Origin: Aurelia coerulea
Lineage: Eukaryota > Cnidaria > Scyphozoa > Semaeostomeae > Ulmaridae
Assembly (NCBI GenBank): GCA_039566865.1
Contig: CM076949.1
Coordinates: 2,456,501 to 2,520,500 of the forward strand
Direction: 5' to 3'
Length of the DNA stretch: 64,000 nt
Position 1 is the stretch's first letter, and every line of letters begins with the position of its first letter. Both the position numbers and the translations under genes were made by a program. The notes below the pieces were generated by a model, which saw only the letters and a program-made list of their open reading frames with translations, searched no databases and had not been told where the DNA came from. Shown piece after piece: positions 22,444 to 35,220 of this stretch.

Positions 22444-25400
22444 TCATCTGAGGCCAACCATCTTCTGAAAGGTTTCACCGTCACCCTTTGTAGCTTGCTA
22501 AAACAGAAAAAAGATAATTAACATCAATTTCTATGAAGTATTAATACATTGGGCATTCAATAAAATTTTCAATGAAAACAGAACAATGGTTCAGCGCATT
22601 GTATCAAACATATCTGTTGGAAAATGCTCTTATTAGAATCCTCAAAAAGGGAAGTTTCCAACTAGAACGAAGATTGGTTCTTTCTGAGATCGGTTTGCAC
22701 CACGATTTGTTCTGATAGATGGAAAACATGAAACTCGGATCGTAAGCCTGGTTTACACTTTAATGTCTAGATTCTTAACAAATCTACCTAGGAAAAGGAA
22801 AGAACTTGATTGGTAAAGATGATACTATGATCGTGAAAGAACAAAGCGACTGCTCGTGCAACTGATCATAACTAATTTCTATGATGTCATTTCATTTCCT
22901 TTCATTTCAGCAAGAATTCAAGCTATTTATTAACAAGCAACATATCTACGGCAGCTAAAAACATTTGAAATACAAACATTTGAAATACAAACTGTTACTA
23001 CTACTTTCTACCGATTTAATAATAGGTTTGTAGCTAAGGACACATAGAAGGAACTCTAATGAGCATTTGGGCTAGGTGCCCATTGCCTCTGTCTAGCTAA
23101 CATTCAGCGATATGAAATTGATACGAATACATGTTTTTTTTCAACACTAACACTAACGAAAAAATCTATGGAAAAGAAAAGGAAAAAACATAAACAAAAA
23201 TAAGATAAAACCGTTTGTCTCCATAATCACGGTTGTGTTGGAGTTTAGTTGATTTCAGGTGTTTCATATGGAAGATTGATGGGAGAAATCACTGTTTCCA
23301 AGAGGTTTCTCGAGCTCTCGGATTTTAAACATAAATTAACACGCATATTTTTTATAACTAAGAATTTGGGCCAGTATTGAATCTTAAAATTATCTGATTT
23401 TGAGTACTAGGAGTTTCTTACGAGTTTCTTAAAGATTCCATAACAGTCTCTGTGTTTACTTCCTGTGCTCTAGTGAACATTTAAAAGCAAAATTATTTTA
23501 AGCCTTTCCAATGTTTAGACATCACTAACGACTGGCTCAAATCTTTAAAATGGTGGGTGTAAATTCTATTACATTTTTCTTGGAATTAAATGGCTTGAAA
23601 GGAACTCAGCGTACTTTCCTGTGAATCTGCCATGGAAATCTTTTGATATTTTAGTTAGTTTCAGAATGTCGGTATTTCAAATAAAAAAATGTAATACAAT
23701 TTTACACCCATTTTTTTAAAGATTTGAACTCTACGCTGACATTACTCAAGTTGTCAAGTATTTTGCAAGGATTATGATACAGGAAACGAGTGACAATGAA
23801 GTAGAAGATGACGAGGATTTCGTTGACTAAATTGAATAGTTCAGTAACTTATATTTTCCCAATACTGGTATTTCTTAATGTTAGCGATCTGATGGCTGAG
23901 TTTCTTACAAACAGTTCTGAAAAAAACACGTGCACATCATCAATCTTTTAAATTGGCCTTGTATACGATTTATCATGGCCTATCTAGACTTGCCCCAAGT
24001 CTATTTCGTCAAAAAGAATTGAAGGGAAAATCGAAGAGCGATAGACTTATTACAGTTGACGAAATAGACGTGGGGCAAGTCTATGGCCCCCCTGAGACTG
24101 AAATCAAAATCTGAAACTAAATCTGCGTGAACGATTGATCCCACCTTGTTTATTTGTTTGTGCCTTGCATAAGAAACAGCTTCTTCTAGAATTTCTCCAT
24201 CACCTTTTACCAACCTTTAAAAGAAGTATCCTGTCACATCAACACATGATACAACATTAACGTAAGGGGGAGGCAAAGCGTTAAAAATGATATCAAAGAA
24301 AAAGATCTTGACAGGAAATCTGTTCAATGGGAAATTACCAATTTTAGAATGTTCTGTGGAGTTTTACAGTCCAGTCCATCATCCAAGGCAAATTTGATGA
24401 AATGAAAAGTGCAGTTTTTGATTGACGTTTTTCTGGAAATGCTTGAATGGCCTGTCATCAAGTACCGTTAACATAGAAAAGGAGCACAAGTTTTAAATTC
24501 AGAAAAGGTCGACTTTCTTGATCTCATATTTCTCATATTGTACAGATCAATGGCGGACATTTGGGGGGGGAGGGTGACGGGGGTCACCTCTCCCCCAATG
24601 TTGCGAGAACAAAGATCTTTTGTTTGAAAACAATATAAAAAACAATGCTTCTTAACTGAAACAATGGCTTTGCCCTAAATATATGGCAAAATGTCCTCCA
24701 CTGCTGCAGATTAGAAGTATTGATAAATAATCAGTTTATACCTGTGTCTTCCAGTTTCTGGATCAAGCACTCTTCTTACAATTGATTGCTGTTTGTCGTA
24801 TTCTTCTTTAGTCATCGGCACAAATGACCTAATTAGAGCGAGGCATGATAGCATATTTGCAATAGCAAGACAAAAATCAAAGTGATGTAGAGTAAGCAAA
24901 GTTATCAAACATAATTTTTGTTTTTGTTTTTTATTCATATTGAAATATTACAATAAATCTTACATTCTACTATACGTTCCTGATTACTATACTACACTAC
25001 AGGGACGATACCATGGGGAGCGAAAGACTATGACTACCCCATGGCCATCATGAAAAGACACGCAACGTTAAACTAAATACAACTACACTACGAACGATTT
25101 AAAAACTACTGGATACTATACTAGATTCCATCCCACATCAGATGTCAGGTCAAGGTTGCGATCAATGCGAGCGCAACTCGTTCTAGTTATTTAAGGTATA
25201 TCAAATGCCTGTCATCTGATGTGAAACAGAATTTACAAAGAAAAGGAAACATTTACGCAAAGAGACTTGGTGGCTGTTTTGTGCATGACTGAGGTTTGGA
25301 AGATCTTATTCAAACCGACCAGTTTCGTGAATGAAATGTAAAGTTAGTTCGAGTATATCTCTGTTCAAGTCATAAGAAAGGTCTTGATCACCATATAATA

Positions 25401-28400
25401 AAAGTTGCACCAAAGCATCATTTGAAAGATTGGTGATATGTACAGATGGTCGTAATATTTCAACAATTCCAGCGAGAAGATCTCGGCGTTGAGCATCATT
25501 AAGGCACCTGAGGCACAAAGAGCACACATTTTTGATAGGCCATAAAAATTGTACACAAGGCTGATTTGAATTGAAAGATTCTTGATGTTGTACAAACAAA
25601 GTGTCCCAAAAGGATTGCTCGATGTTTGATTCAATATTGAAAAATAACGATAATGAGAACAGGCTCGTGGGAAGATAACACTGTATGTTCCTAACATTTT
25701 GAAATAATTATAAAGACAAGAATCTTGCAAATCCATAGAAGATTCATTGAGTTGCAAGCTTTCAAAGATTAAAAATCTGCGACAGCTGAAACCAGAGACT
25801 TGCATTCCAAAAACACTCCAAGATCGAGGCATAGAAATATTATCCAATGTCATACTTCTCGTTAATATCAGAGCAAACCGAATAGAATGTTGAAAGCAAT
25901 ATAATTCCTATAACCATGATAAAAATAAAATTTGCTTAAAAATGCATGTATCCAAAAATCATCAATTGATGAGAGATTGAATCATCTTCAAGGTTTGCTC
26001 AACAAAATTCTTCAAAGCATCCATATGCTTGAAAATTAGCTTATAAAAATTCTTTTCAAATTCCATTTGGTTTGCTCTAAAGATAAACGAGAAACAAAAG
26101 AAAAGATAGCCCATACTAATTTTATCACAACTGCCATTTAGATGCCTCTGGTTTTAGCTTTCGCATAAAGTTGAGCTTCAAAAGCTCGTAGCTCCGTGAA
26201 TATGCAGCGGATTTTGAAGATTCTGGTGTCTAAAATTAATTAAAAATATCAAGAATCAGATCATAGAGTCCCTTCATTATATCCTTATTCTAATATTTGA
26301 TCAAACATCAAGCAATTTGTTTGGGACACCCTGTTTTCTATGGGAATTTATGGGATTTACTGCATATTTTAAAATTAAGAAACTAAGGGGATAATCACCA
26401 GTAAAGATTTGATGCTAAGGAAATGGAAAATAAATACAGCTATACCAACCTTTTTGGTTTTGCAACTTCTGCATGAATTGTTGGGCCAACAGTACTCTCT
26501 GTTGCTTTGACTGCAAATGAAATGAAAATGGTTTGTATATTCAGAGAATAAGTAAAATGGTGCTCATTGTTATTCTTATTGAGGTTCATAAAGCTGCGAT
26601 TTCTGACAAATGTTTGAATATGATTTGAATGAGCATGAAAAATCACTCATGAAGAATAAAGGTACCATGATAATGGACGAGCATGACAGTTGACAATTAT
26701 ACAATGCAATGTAGGAATTTTCGCTCCTGTGACTGAAATGAAGCCTCTTCTGGTAGAATGGAGTAGGATGCACATCTCTGCCCATAGTATTCCCCTCCTT
26801 TCTTTTTGCTGAAAGACACCACAGAAATAAGTGCCTCGTCCTCAAAGGGGTCCATTGAGGATTTTAAAAGTTAATGTGTCATGAAATTTCTTGAAATGGT
26901 TTCTTCTCTCTTTGCAATCGTTAGGATGGAAATAGATATCAAAATAATAGCAACACAGGTCTCAAAATTATTCAGTTGCAGATATCTTAGAGGCCACTAA
27001 ACTATCTGCCTACGAAATATTTATCAATTTTGTTGATCGTCGAAGGAATGGTTGTCTCTCGAAACGATCAATAATGATTAAAACAACTTCATCTTCAACC
27101 GAGCAATAAAAAGCTAAAAAGCTGGTTCTCTGACATCTGAGAGCATCGGAGAGAGCGTTTCCAATTTTCTAGTGTTAGAAAATGGAAACACAACACACCG
27201 TTCTGCCTCCACCAACCCTTTGCCAGCAAACTTTTCTCTGCGTGTTTTTATATTTTAAGAAACTGGCTTGTAAGAAACTAGTACTACGATAACCAACAAT
27301 TTAGGAAACTCCAGGACTACGATGAAGAACAATTAAGAAATTCTAAAATTTAATTTTTAGAATAAGAGTCGGTAGGTTACGGTTCGCGCGGCATTGCGTT
27401 TATAAATATCAAGTTTTGACTGCAAAAAATGTGTAACTTTTTTTAATTGTGATGACAATATCAATGCAAAATTCAAGCCTTTGTCGATAAGAAGGCCCAA
27501 CTTCGAATCATAGCGCCATTTTAGACCCCACAAAAATGAGAAACTCATTGAGAAACTTTTACAACAAAAACATCGATATTTTTTATGCGAAATTGAGAAT
27601 CTTTTATTTCTACAGTAGGTGCTGATACAAGTTTCTTATGAAAAGACGTGGATTCAATCCATTAAGCATTTTTATGGCATGTGGAAAAGAAAACTCAGAA
27701 AAACTGAGGGGAATTTCACTCTTTCGAAAAAGCGTACAGGTTTCTTCAAAGCAGTCTCAGTTCATTGTTTCAAAACACAAAGATTTCGGGCAAAAGTAAG
27801 CATGAGATTTTTTTATTTGCTTCCCTGTGTTTTCATAATGAGCTGCACAGGCTTCTGTGTCTAAGCAGCTTCATTAAAAAATGCAGCACAGTGTAATTAT
27901 CAAAACTTAGGAAACAATCAGAGAACAGAAAAACAAATACTTCATATTGCTGATGCTTCATTATCACAACAAATTCTCTCCATGACCAAAAATTTACAAT
28001 AATTCTTCGCTTTGTATTAGCTTTGATGGAAACACCATTTTTACCCAAATCAATTTTCTGATAAATGTGAGGACTACAGTTTATTTTACCTGGTTTATCT
28101 TTTCCAATATCAAGTTCTTCCTCTATTCTCTTGGTATCCTTCTTATGCTTTTTGTCTTTTGCTTTATGTTTCTTTGAATTTTTCTCCTTCTTTCTCCCCT
28201 TTTCTTTTTTATGTTTCTTCTCCCTTTCTTTCTTCTTCTTCTTTTTGTCTTTTTTCCTTTTCCTGCCTTCTTCTTCCTCCCCTTCAGAGCTCAATGAAGA
28301 GTACCTTTTTCTCTTCTTTTTATGTCTCAAAGCCTCTTTCTTACGTTTCGGAGATGGTGAGTTTGATGATGAATCATTTTCTGATGAACTGAAAGTATCA

Positions 28401-28459
28401 TCTTCTGAATCTTCAGAAACTGATGTATCTCTTTTCCTTTTCAATTTAGTTTTCCCCAT
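22444..28459 (-). CDS. ARL6IP4: ADP-ribosylation-like factor 6-interacting protein 4 (SRp25-type nuclear protein)
   Basis: Five exons on the minus strand: 28459-28090, 26510-26450, 24828-24742, 24214-24145, 22497-22444 (stop). Phases agree and total 642 nt (213 aa). Start chosen: ATG at 28459 ([10 protein letters not shown]). Residues 1-123 are Ser/Glu-rich then extremely Lys-rich, with [16 protein letters not shown] tracts, as in the basic N-terminus of the mammalian protein. Exons 3-5 give the conserved C-terminal core: [20 protein letters not shown], then [18 protein letters not shown], then ARHKQINK, then [11 protein letters not shown]. The protein is a nuclear-speckle factor implicated in splicing. 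Intron 2 contains a LINE fragment and intron 4 a family A repeat. It faces away from SBDS. Confidence 0.93.
23536..23742. repeat. Short foldback, family A (copy 6, internally deleted)
   Basis: Left CTCAAATCTTTAAAATGG and right ATTTTTTTAAAGATTTGA ends remain, with about 160 bp between. It lies in ARL6IP4 intron 4. Confidence 0.65.
23987..24084. repeat. Short hairpin repeat (AGACTTGCCCCAAGTCTATT)
   Basis: AGACTTGCCCCAAGTCTATTTCGTCAA (abridged) on the left is mirrored by TTGACGAAATAGACGTGGGG and CAAGTCT on the right. The left word is itself partly palindromic. It lies in ARL6IP4 intron 4. Confidence 0.75.
25306..25513 (-). mobile_element. LINE ORF2 C-terminal fragment inside ARL6IP4 intron 2
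   Basis: The minus-strand frame ends [13 protein letters not shown], then [12 protein letters not shown], then HETGRF plus one residue and a stop. This pattern (LLLYG, NxxIL, final TGRF) is typical of the extreme C-terminus of non-LTR retrotransposon polyproteins in invertebrates. Upstream sequence is lost. It lies beside a GTGTCCCAAAA terminus (25597), so the intron holds nested debris. Confidence 0.55.
25597..26333. mobile_element. Region bounded by inverted GTGTCCCAAA termini (family C related)
   Basis: GTGTCCCAAAAGGATTGCTC on the left and TTTGTTTGGGACACCCTGTT on the right are inverted. Flanking words (TTTGATTCAATATTGAAAAA) resemble 54225-54250. Internal sequence is AT-rich and non-coding. 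Confidence 0.5.
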
Positions 28460-29428
28460 TTTCAAGAAAGCAGTTCATTGTGGTTGCTCTGATTAAATCA
28501 TGTGAGAACATTGATCTTGCAAACTTCTGGCCTGTTAACCAAAGATACAGTATAAGAGTCTATCAAGCAAAGTGGGCATAAATGAATTTCAAAAATAGGG
28601 AGAAATCAGACAATCTAATCCCATGTTCATTGATTTGCGTTGCGCAGCAGCATTGCAAATGTTAAAATGCCTTCACTCAAATGCTGTCAGCGCACAACAT
28701 GTTTGTGACACGGTGGCGTTTTGGCCAATGAGAGTTGCTTATTTCTGTTAAAACAATAGAATGATGTTCGTTTTTAAACTTGAAGTTCAGTGTTTGCAGC
28801 AATGTTTGACCGAACACATTGGTACGAAAAAGGCGAGAAAATATAGCTGCGCAACTCAGCAAAGGAATTTCAGCAAAAGGCCTATTAAAGTCTTTCAAAT
28901 TGCACGTGGTATTAAAAAAGGATACTGGTAAAACTTTGCAGAGTTTTCAAATATGGTTTGCCCGACATTTCACCGTTATATTTTAGTTTAAACTCGGTCA
29001 TGGCAGCAGTTAGTTAAAACAGGTCCGCCAGAGTGCATGCATGTGCAGAACATGTGCAAAAAAGCACATTTTGTGGATGGTCGGTCGGTTCAGTGAAAGA
29101 AACATGCCGTGCATTGTACTCATTAACATATTCCTGTTCAAGTTTTTTGCATATTTGTTATCAATTCAAATGAGGGAAAAGTTTATTTGTGCAACTTGCA
29201 ACTTACCGACTTCTTCACCTCGCCTTCTTCGCCTTGTGAAACGGAAGAATTTGTTTGAAAGATTCGCGCCATAATCACATAGCCTCGTTACCATTGTATT
29301 ATCTCCTGAAAGAGTCCAACCCATAATGGTACATCCAAAAATTGCACCACCACAGTCCAACTCCAAAGTAAAGATTTTAGGCAATGAAGAGGAAAGAAGG
29401 AAAGAACAAGAACACTTCCACATAAAAG
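28460..29428. promoter_or_regulatory. Bidirectional promoter region, ARL6IP4 / SBDS
   Basis: The 969 bp between the two divergent start codons must hold both 5' UTRs and promoters. No clear TATA box is visible. A short purine-rich leader (GAAGAGGAAAGAAGGAAAGAA) lies just upstream of the SBDS ATG. Head-to-head pairing of ribosome-biogenesis and splicing genes is typical of shared promoters; co-regulation here is inferred. Confidence 0.6.
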
Positions 29429-32400
29429 ATGTCAATCTTCACGCCAACAAATCAAATACGCTTAACCAATGTGGCATTAGTTCGCCACAAAAAAGCAGGG
29501 AAGAGATTTGAAATAGCATGCTACAAAAACAAAGTTGTATCGTGGAGACAAGGAGCGTAAGTATATGGAGGAGGAGGGTGGGGGGGATGATGTCTATTTT
29601 GTTTTTGGAAAAATACAAACCTACCCGGCGCCCTTTGCCAAGTGGAAATTGATGTTACAGTGGATTAATTCCACTAAAATTTTCTATGAAGTCTTGAGTC
29701 ATTTGGCTAAATCAAACATTGGCATTGCAAATGGAAGACAAAACGAAAAAACAAAACAAACAAAAAGTATAAAAACAGCAAGGGCCAGACTGCTTTTTAT
29801 GTTGCGCTGTATGACAAAGAAAGACCAATAGATTTCAATGTTTTTAGAACAATAGCCATGTGCGCATCTTCCATGTGCATTTTGCAAGGGCACGCTTTTC
29901 ACAAAAATCCCATTTTTTCTGAAAAACTTGTGAAAATCCTTGAAAATGATTTTGAATGAACCTCCTATTTTCTATAGAATGAACCTTGTCTCCTTTTCTA
30001 AACATTGGTACTCCCCTTGCAAAAAACAAATTATACAGGAAGCAGGCAGCACCAAAAAATGAACAATATTTGACAACTCTACAAAAATCAATGCAATATT
30101 CTTGAAAAACAAATTTTGGGCAGGCAGCACTAAAGATGACTATGTTTGGGCAAAATGCAAGACTCTCTATAGAATGACAGGCCGCAAATTTTGCCTTGCA
30201 TGACCAATTTCTCTGCCATGCATTTTAAATTTCAGCTGCACTTCTTGCCACTAAATTTTCATGAAACAGCAAATGGAAATCGTAGGCCTATTTAGCAATG
30301 CAAATACAGCCGTGCAAGGGATTTGAATGAATCAGAGATCCTCGCTGTATTCTGCAAACTTTCCAATCTGCATAGAATAGTCAGGATTTGATCTCCTCCT
30401 TGCCATTTCTGACTATGGATAGGCTTCATTCAATTTGCATAGCACTTGAGTGTTCTCAGGATTCTTGAATAGTTTTCTTTGACAGAGTAGAGCAGATGAC
30501 AATATTCAACCCTAAAATTGAAATGTTCATACAGTAGATCTATCTTCTATACAGAGAAAAAGACTTGGATGAAGTACTGCAAACAAACCAAATATTTACA
30601 AATGTCTCTAAAGGACAATTGGCAAAGAAAGAGGACCTGAACAAAGCATACGGAACAGATGATCCAACCAAAGTTTGCATTGAGGTGCATGAAATTATTC
30701 ATAACTTTCAAGTTTTCTGATTTTTCGGTTCATGATCTGATTGAGATGAATTTAGAACTGGTGAAAGAAGTAGGATGAATTGTTCACCAACAGAATGAAA
30801 ATAGAAATATGAACCTCTGTCGACGACTCAAGAATTTTGGATGTTGCTTTAAAACAAAACCGATAACCTTGTGGAGGAGGCAAATCTCGCTGGATGCACC
30901 CCAGAGATACATCTCAAAGCTCAATTGATTTGAATTCAGCAATATAAGGTTGACTCCATCTGATCGTGAAGCTTAGATTTCAAGTTTCTGATTGTTGAAT
31001 TATCTTTGGTAACTTTTGTTCATATGTCATTCAAAGTTATTGATGATTTTCTTGATTTTTGTTCTTTCATGTTGTACTGTACTGTATGTTGTTTATGAGA
31101 AAGCCCATTATCCAAAGAAGAAAGGGTCTTTGAAACAAGAAGCAAAATCTTGCTACAGCAGTATCCATATGTCTGGAAAAGCAAGTAGACCAGGCTATGA
31201 ATGAGGTACGGGTCACTTCTAAGCGGAGAAATTTAAATGGGTATTTTGAGGTACCTATGACCCTAGGCATCTTGGAACGTGATGGTGATCAGCGATCTGC
31301 TGGGGTTTAGGGGGTGAAATCGGGGGTTAAAGTTTGACCACTCTGAGCAAAAGCCTCTGCGGAGGAGAAACAGGGCTATTCCACTTAATAACACACGGGC
31401 TGGCTTGGATCTGACCAAATTAAGCCAAAAACCACCAGATACTGAAGTTAGATGTTAATAGATGATTGACAGCTCATCAAAAAGTGGTCACGTGACACGA
31501 AATCACCCTTTTCCTTATATGGTAACTATCAATAAATGGCCAAATCTGCTATAAAAGGAGGAAACTATAACTAGCGTCAATTTTATGCTTTATTTGAACT
31601 ATTTGCACCATTGTCAGCATGCATAATACCACGTGATAATTATGAAAGGAAAGCATACCTAATACTCTGTGTCAATGTCTTGGTCACTTTCCTCGTCATC
31701 CTAAGAAAAACGTCATCTTCCGCTTCCACCAGCAATTCTTCAATATCTTCTGGGAATGCACTCTCAATCCACTTGATTTCAAATGATCTTTCTCATCCAT
31801 GCTGAGATATGTCTGGTAGCGTGATCTGTCTTTGGTCGGAGAGGTTCCAGATTCTTGTGATAACATTTGCTCGTAAAATATGTAGTCGCAAAGATGACTG
31901 GCATGGAGGAAGCAACGATATACCTACAACTTTGTTTTGATTGAGGTACTTTCTGTCGAAAAGCTTCTTCCGAGCGGCATCCACATCGTTCTGACGACAT
32001 CCATATAAAAGGCAAACATATTCTTTAAGTTCTTCGATTATTTTTTCTTTGATACTCCATGAAGACCCAAGGGCGTTAAAAGTGTTTATAAATTTTTCAT
32101 TTTTGATACCCTAAACCACTCTCCAACATGCTAATTTGCCCTTTCGAGAAAAGGAAGAGATGTAATCGTTGCCCGTAAATGCATGGAATCCAATCAAACA
32201 TTCTTTTTGACACTCAGGCATCGCAATATCGCTGAGTTTGACCCCTTTTCTATGCCACCCTGTTCCAAAATCTAAGTAAACATTTGTCTGCCTTCGAACT
32301 TTCGACAAAAGTATGACCAAGATGTCTATATCGGCTGATGGTGACCTGATGACGACCATCTTGTTTGGTTCCCTCTCCAAAGCATGGAGGCAATGCAAAA

Positions 32401-35186
32401 GTAATTTCGTATCGGCTTCTTCTTGGTTGCTAGTCAGCATTTCTTCATTTGCCACATTTGACAACGTTATTTTCGAGCAATGGTTCGCAGTAGAAAAGTA
32501 CAGCTCTGTGCAACGAAGAATATTGAGGGCTTTTTGACGGTATGTAGATATCGTTTCTAACATTAAATTGATCAGTCGCCGCTTGTTTTCTCCATTTTTT
32601 AGAAAATCAGCATTTTTAGAAAATTAGCATGCTGGAGAGTGGTTATCGAAAATGAAAAATTTATAAACACTTTTAACGCCCTTGGGTCTTCATGGAGTAT
32701 CGAAGAAAAAATAATCGAAGAACTTGAAGAATATGTTTGCCTTTTATATGGATGTCGTCAGAACGATGTGGATACCGCTCGGAAGAAGCTTTTCGACAGA
32801 AAGTACCTCAATCAAAACAAAGTTGTAGGTATATCGTTGCGTCCTCCATGCCAGTCATCTTTGTGACTACATATTTTACGAGCAAATGTTATCACAAGAA
32901 TCTGGAACCTCTCCGACCAAAGACAGATCACGCTACCAGACATATCTCAGCATGGATGGGAAAGATCATTTGAAATCAAGTGGATTGAGAGTGCATTCCC
33001 AGAAGATATTGAAGAATTGCTGGTGGAAGCGGAAGATGACGTTTTTCTTAGGATGACGAGGAAAGTGACCAAGACATTGACACAGAGTATTAGGTATGCT
33101 TTCCTTTCATAATTATCACGTGGTATTATGCATGCTGACAATGGTGCAAATAGTTCAAATAAAGCATAAAATTGACGCTAGTTATAGTTTCCTCCTTTTA
33201 TAGCAGATTTGGCCATTTATTGATAGTTACCATATAAGGAAAAGGGTGATTTCGTGTCACGTGACCACTTTTTGATGAGCTGTCAATCATCTATTAACAT
33301 CTAACTTCAGTATCTGGTGGTTTTTGGCTTAATTTGGTCAGATCCAAGCCAGCCCGTGTGTTATTAAGTGGAATAGCCCTGTTTCTCCTCCGCAGAGGCA
33401 TTTGCTCAGAGTGGTCAAACTTTAACCCCCGATTTCACCCCCTAAACCCCAGCAGATCGCTGATCACCATCACGTTCCAAGATGCCTAGGGTCATAGGTA
33501 CCTCAAAATACCCATTTAGATTTCTCCGCTTAGAAGTGACCCGTACCTCATTCATAGCCTGGTCTAAAGTGTGCAATGGTAAAATAGAACAAAGAAATAA
33601 CTCAGACATAGCATTGTTTGTTAGCAAGATAAAGATCTCATTCTTAGGCTACCCTTTGTTGATATTGTGTGCAACTTCCATTTGAATGGGGTATTTTTAG
33701 ATTTTTCTGCTCTCTGCAAATGCAAGCTTTTAACCTTGCACAAACCCTTTAAATTTGCTTTTGGATAATGGGTCTACTTGTAGGCTATGTTGTATGAGGA
33801 TTTACAGTGTGCTGGAGTTAGGATTCATCACCATAGATTCGAGATATGTCCTTAATAGAGAAGTGCTAAACTTGGTTATTTACAATGATATTACCAATCA
33901 AATCAAACTTTACTTTCACACTTGGCTGTTTGTCACACTTTCTTCCTTCTTCTGGCAGATTTTGAAGAAAGGAGAATTGCAAGTTTCAGAGAAAGAGAGA
34001 GGGCAACAACTGGAGTCAATGTTTCGAGACATAGCAACCATTGTTGCTGAGAAATGTGTAAACCCAGATACAAAAAGACCTTATCCTGTTGGTGTTATCG
34101 AAAGAGCAATGAAGGAAATTCATTATTCTGTAAAACCAACGAGAGGGGCAAAACAACAGGTGATAATTCAGTTCATTGTGCATTAAGATTATACTTATCC
34201 TTTTTCACGCATTTCGAATTACCTATATTTACAATGCTCAGAAAAATAGGGAAGAAAAATCATAAAAAATACTTCAAACTTTCGGATATCAATCAAACTT
34301 TGGTGCATTCCTATACCTTATGTATCCTCCGCATTACAAGTTCTCAAAAACAGTATCCAGTACAAATGAATGTTTGAATATAAGACTTAAACATATTTCA
34401 TTGCAAGACCTTCCTCGTCTTGGTAAAGATGTATGAGTTGATTGTCCGGTGGTTTTTTAAAGGGGGCTCCGTCTCCAAATTTCGATCGAAACGGTGATTT
34501 TGTTGAAGTTTTTGATGGGCAATATCACACAGACGTTTACCTGTTTTTTTCAAAAATGAAAGCATCATTTTGAAGATAAATCTTTGTATTTTACAGAGGA
34601 AAAACCTAAACATTCATATCTCTTACGATTGCTTGGATAGAAGCGGATTTTTAGTGAGCACTTTTTGGTGGCTTGGGTGAAGCCACCAAACAAACTGCAG
34701 AAAACAATGGAGAACAATGGACATGTGCGGTGTTTATAGATAAGTTTACAGTTTGGTGACGGAGCCCCTTTAGGGATATAGTTAAATCTCGTTTTACAGC
34801 AGTTGGCGGTGTTTTCTCGTAGGCACTTGAAGTAATAAAACAGCTAAAAGAATCAATACCAATTGCTCGAGCACAGATGAGGATAAAACTATGTGTACCA
34901 AAAGAATATGGCAAAAAAGTCAGAGATAGATTGGTGCAAAATATTCATACCGTTGAAGCGGAAGAATGGGACACTGGAGCATTGGAAATGGTGAGTATAT
35001 ACAATATTTGTTTAATTTGTTTGAAAATGCAACGTTGGAAGGTAGCATGAACTGAAGGGAACGACATAGTTATTGAAGTGGGTAGACATAGTTATTACTC
35101 CCCGTGGTCTTGTCCTTGTAGTAGAGTAGAGTAGTTTGTAAGTATAGTAATTAAGTAAATATGTATTGTAAATTTTTAGCAGAATG

Positions 35187-35220
<34 letters not shown>

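Noticed and set aside
24001..24144. Extension of the ARL6IP4 exon 4 frame
   Set aside because: The conserved continuation [11 protein letters not shown] is found in exon 22497-22444, and the extension runs into a hairpin repeat.
27833..28089. Extension of the ARL6IP4 exon 1 frame
   Set aside because: A good donor at 28089 and matching phase with exon 2 show that this part is intron read-through.
28131..28496. 121-aa plus-strand frame rich in Phe/Leu/Ser
   Set aside because: Antisense shadow of the Lys-rich ARL6IP4 exon.
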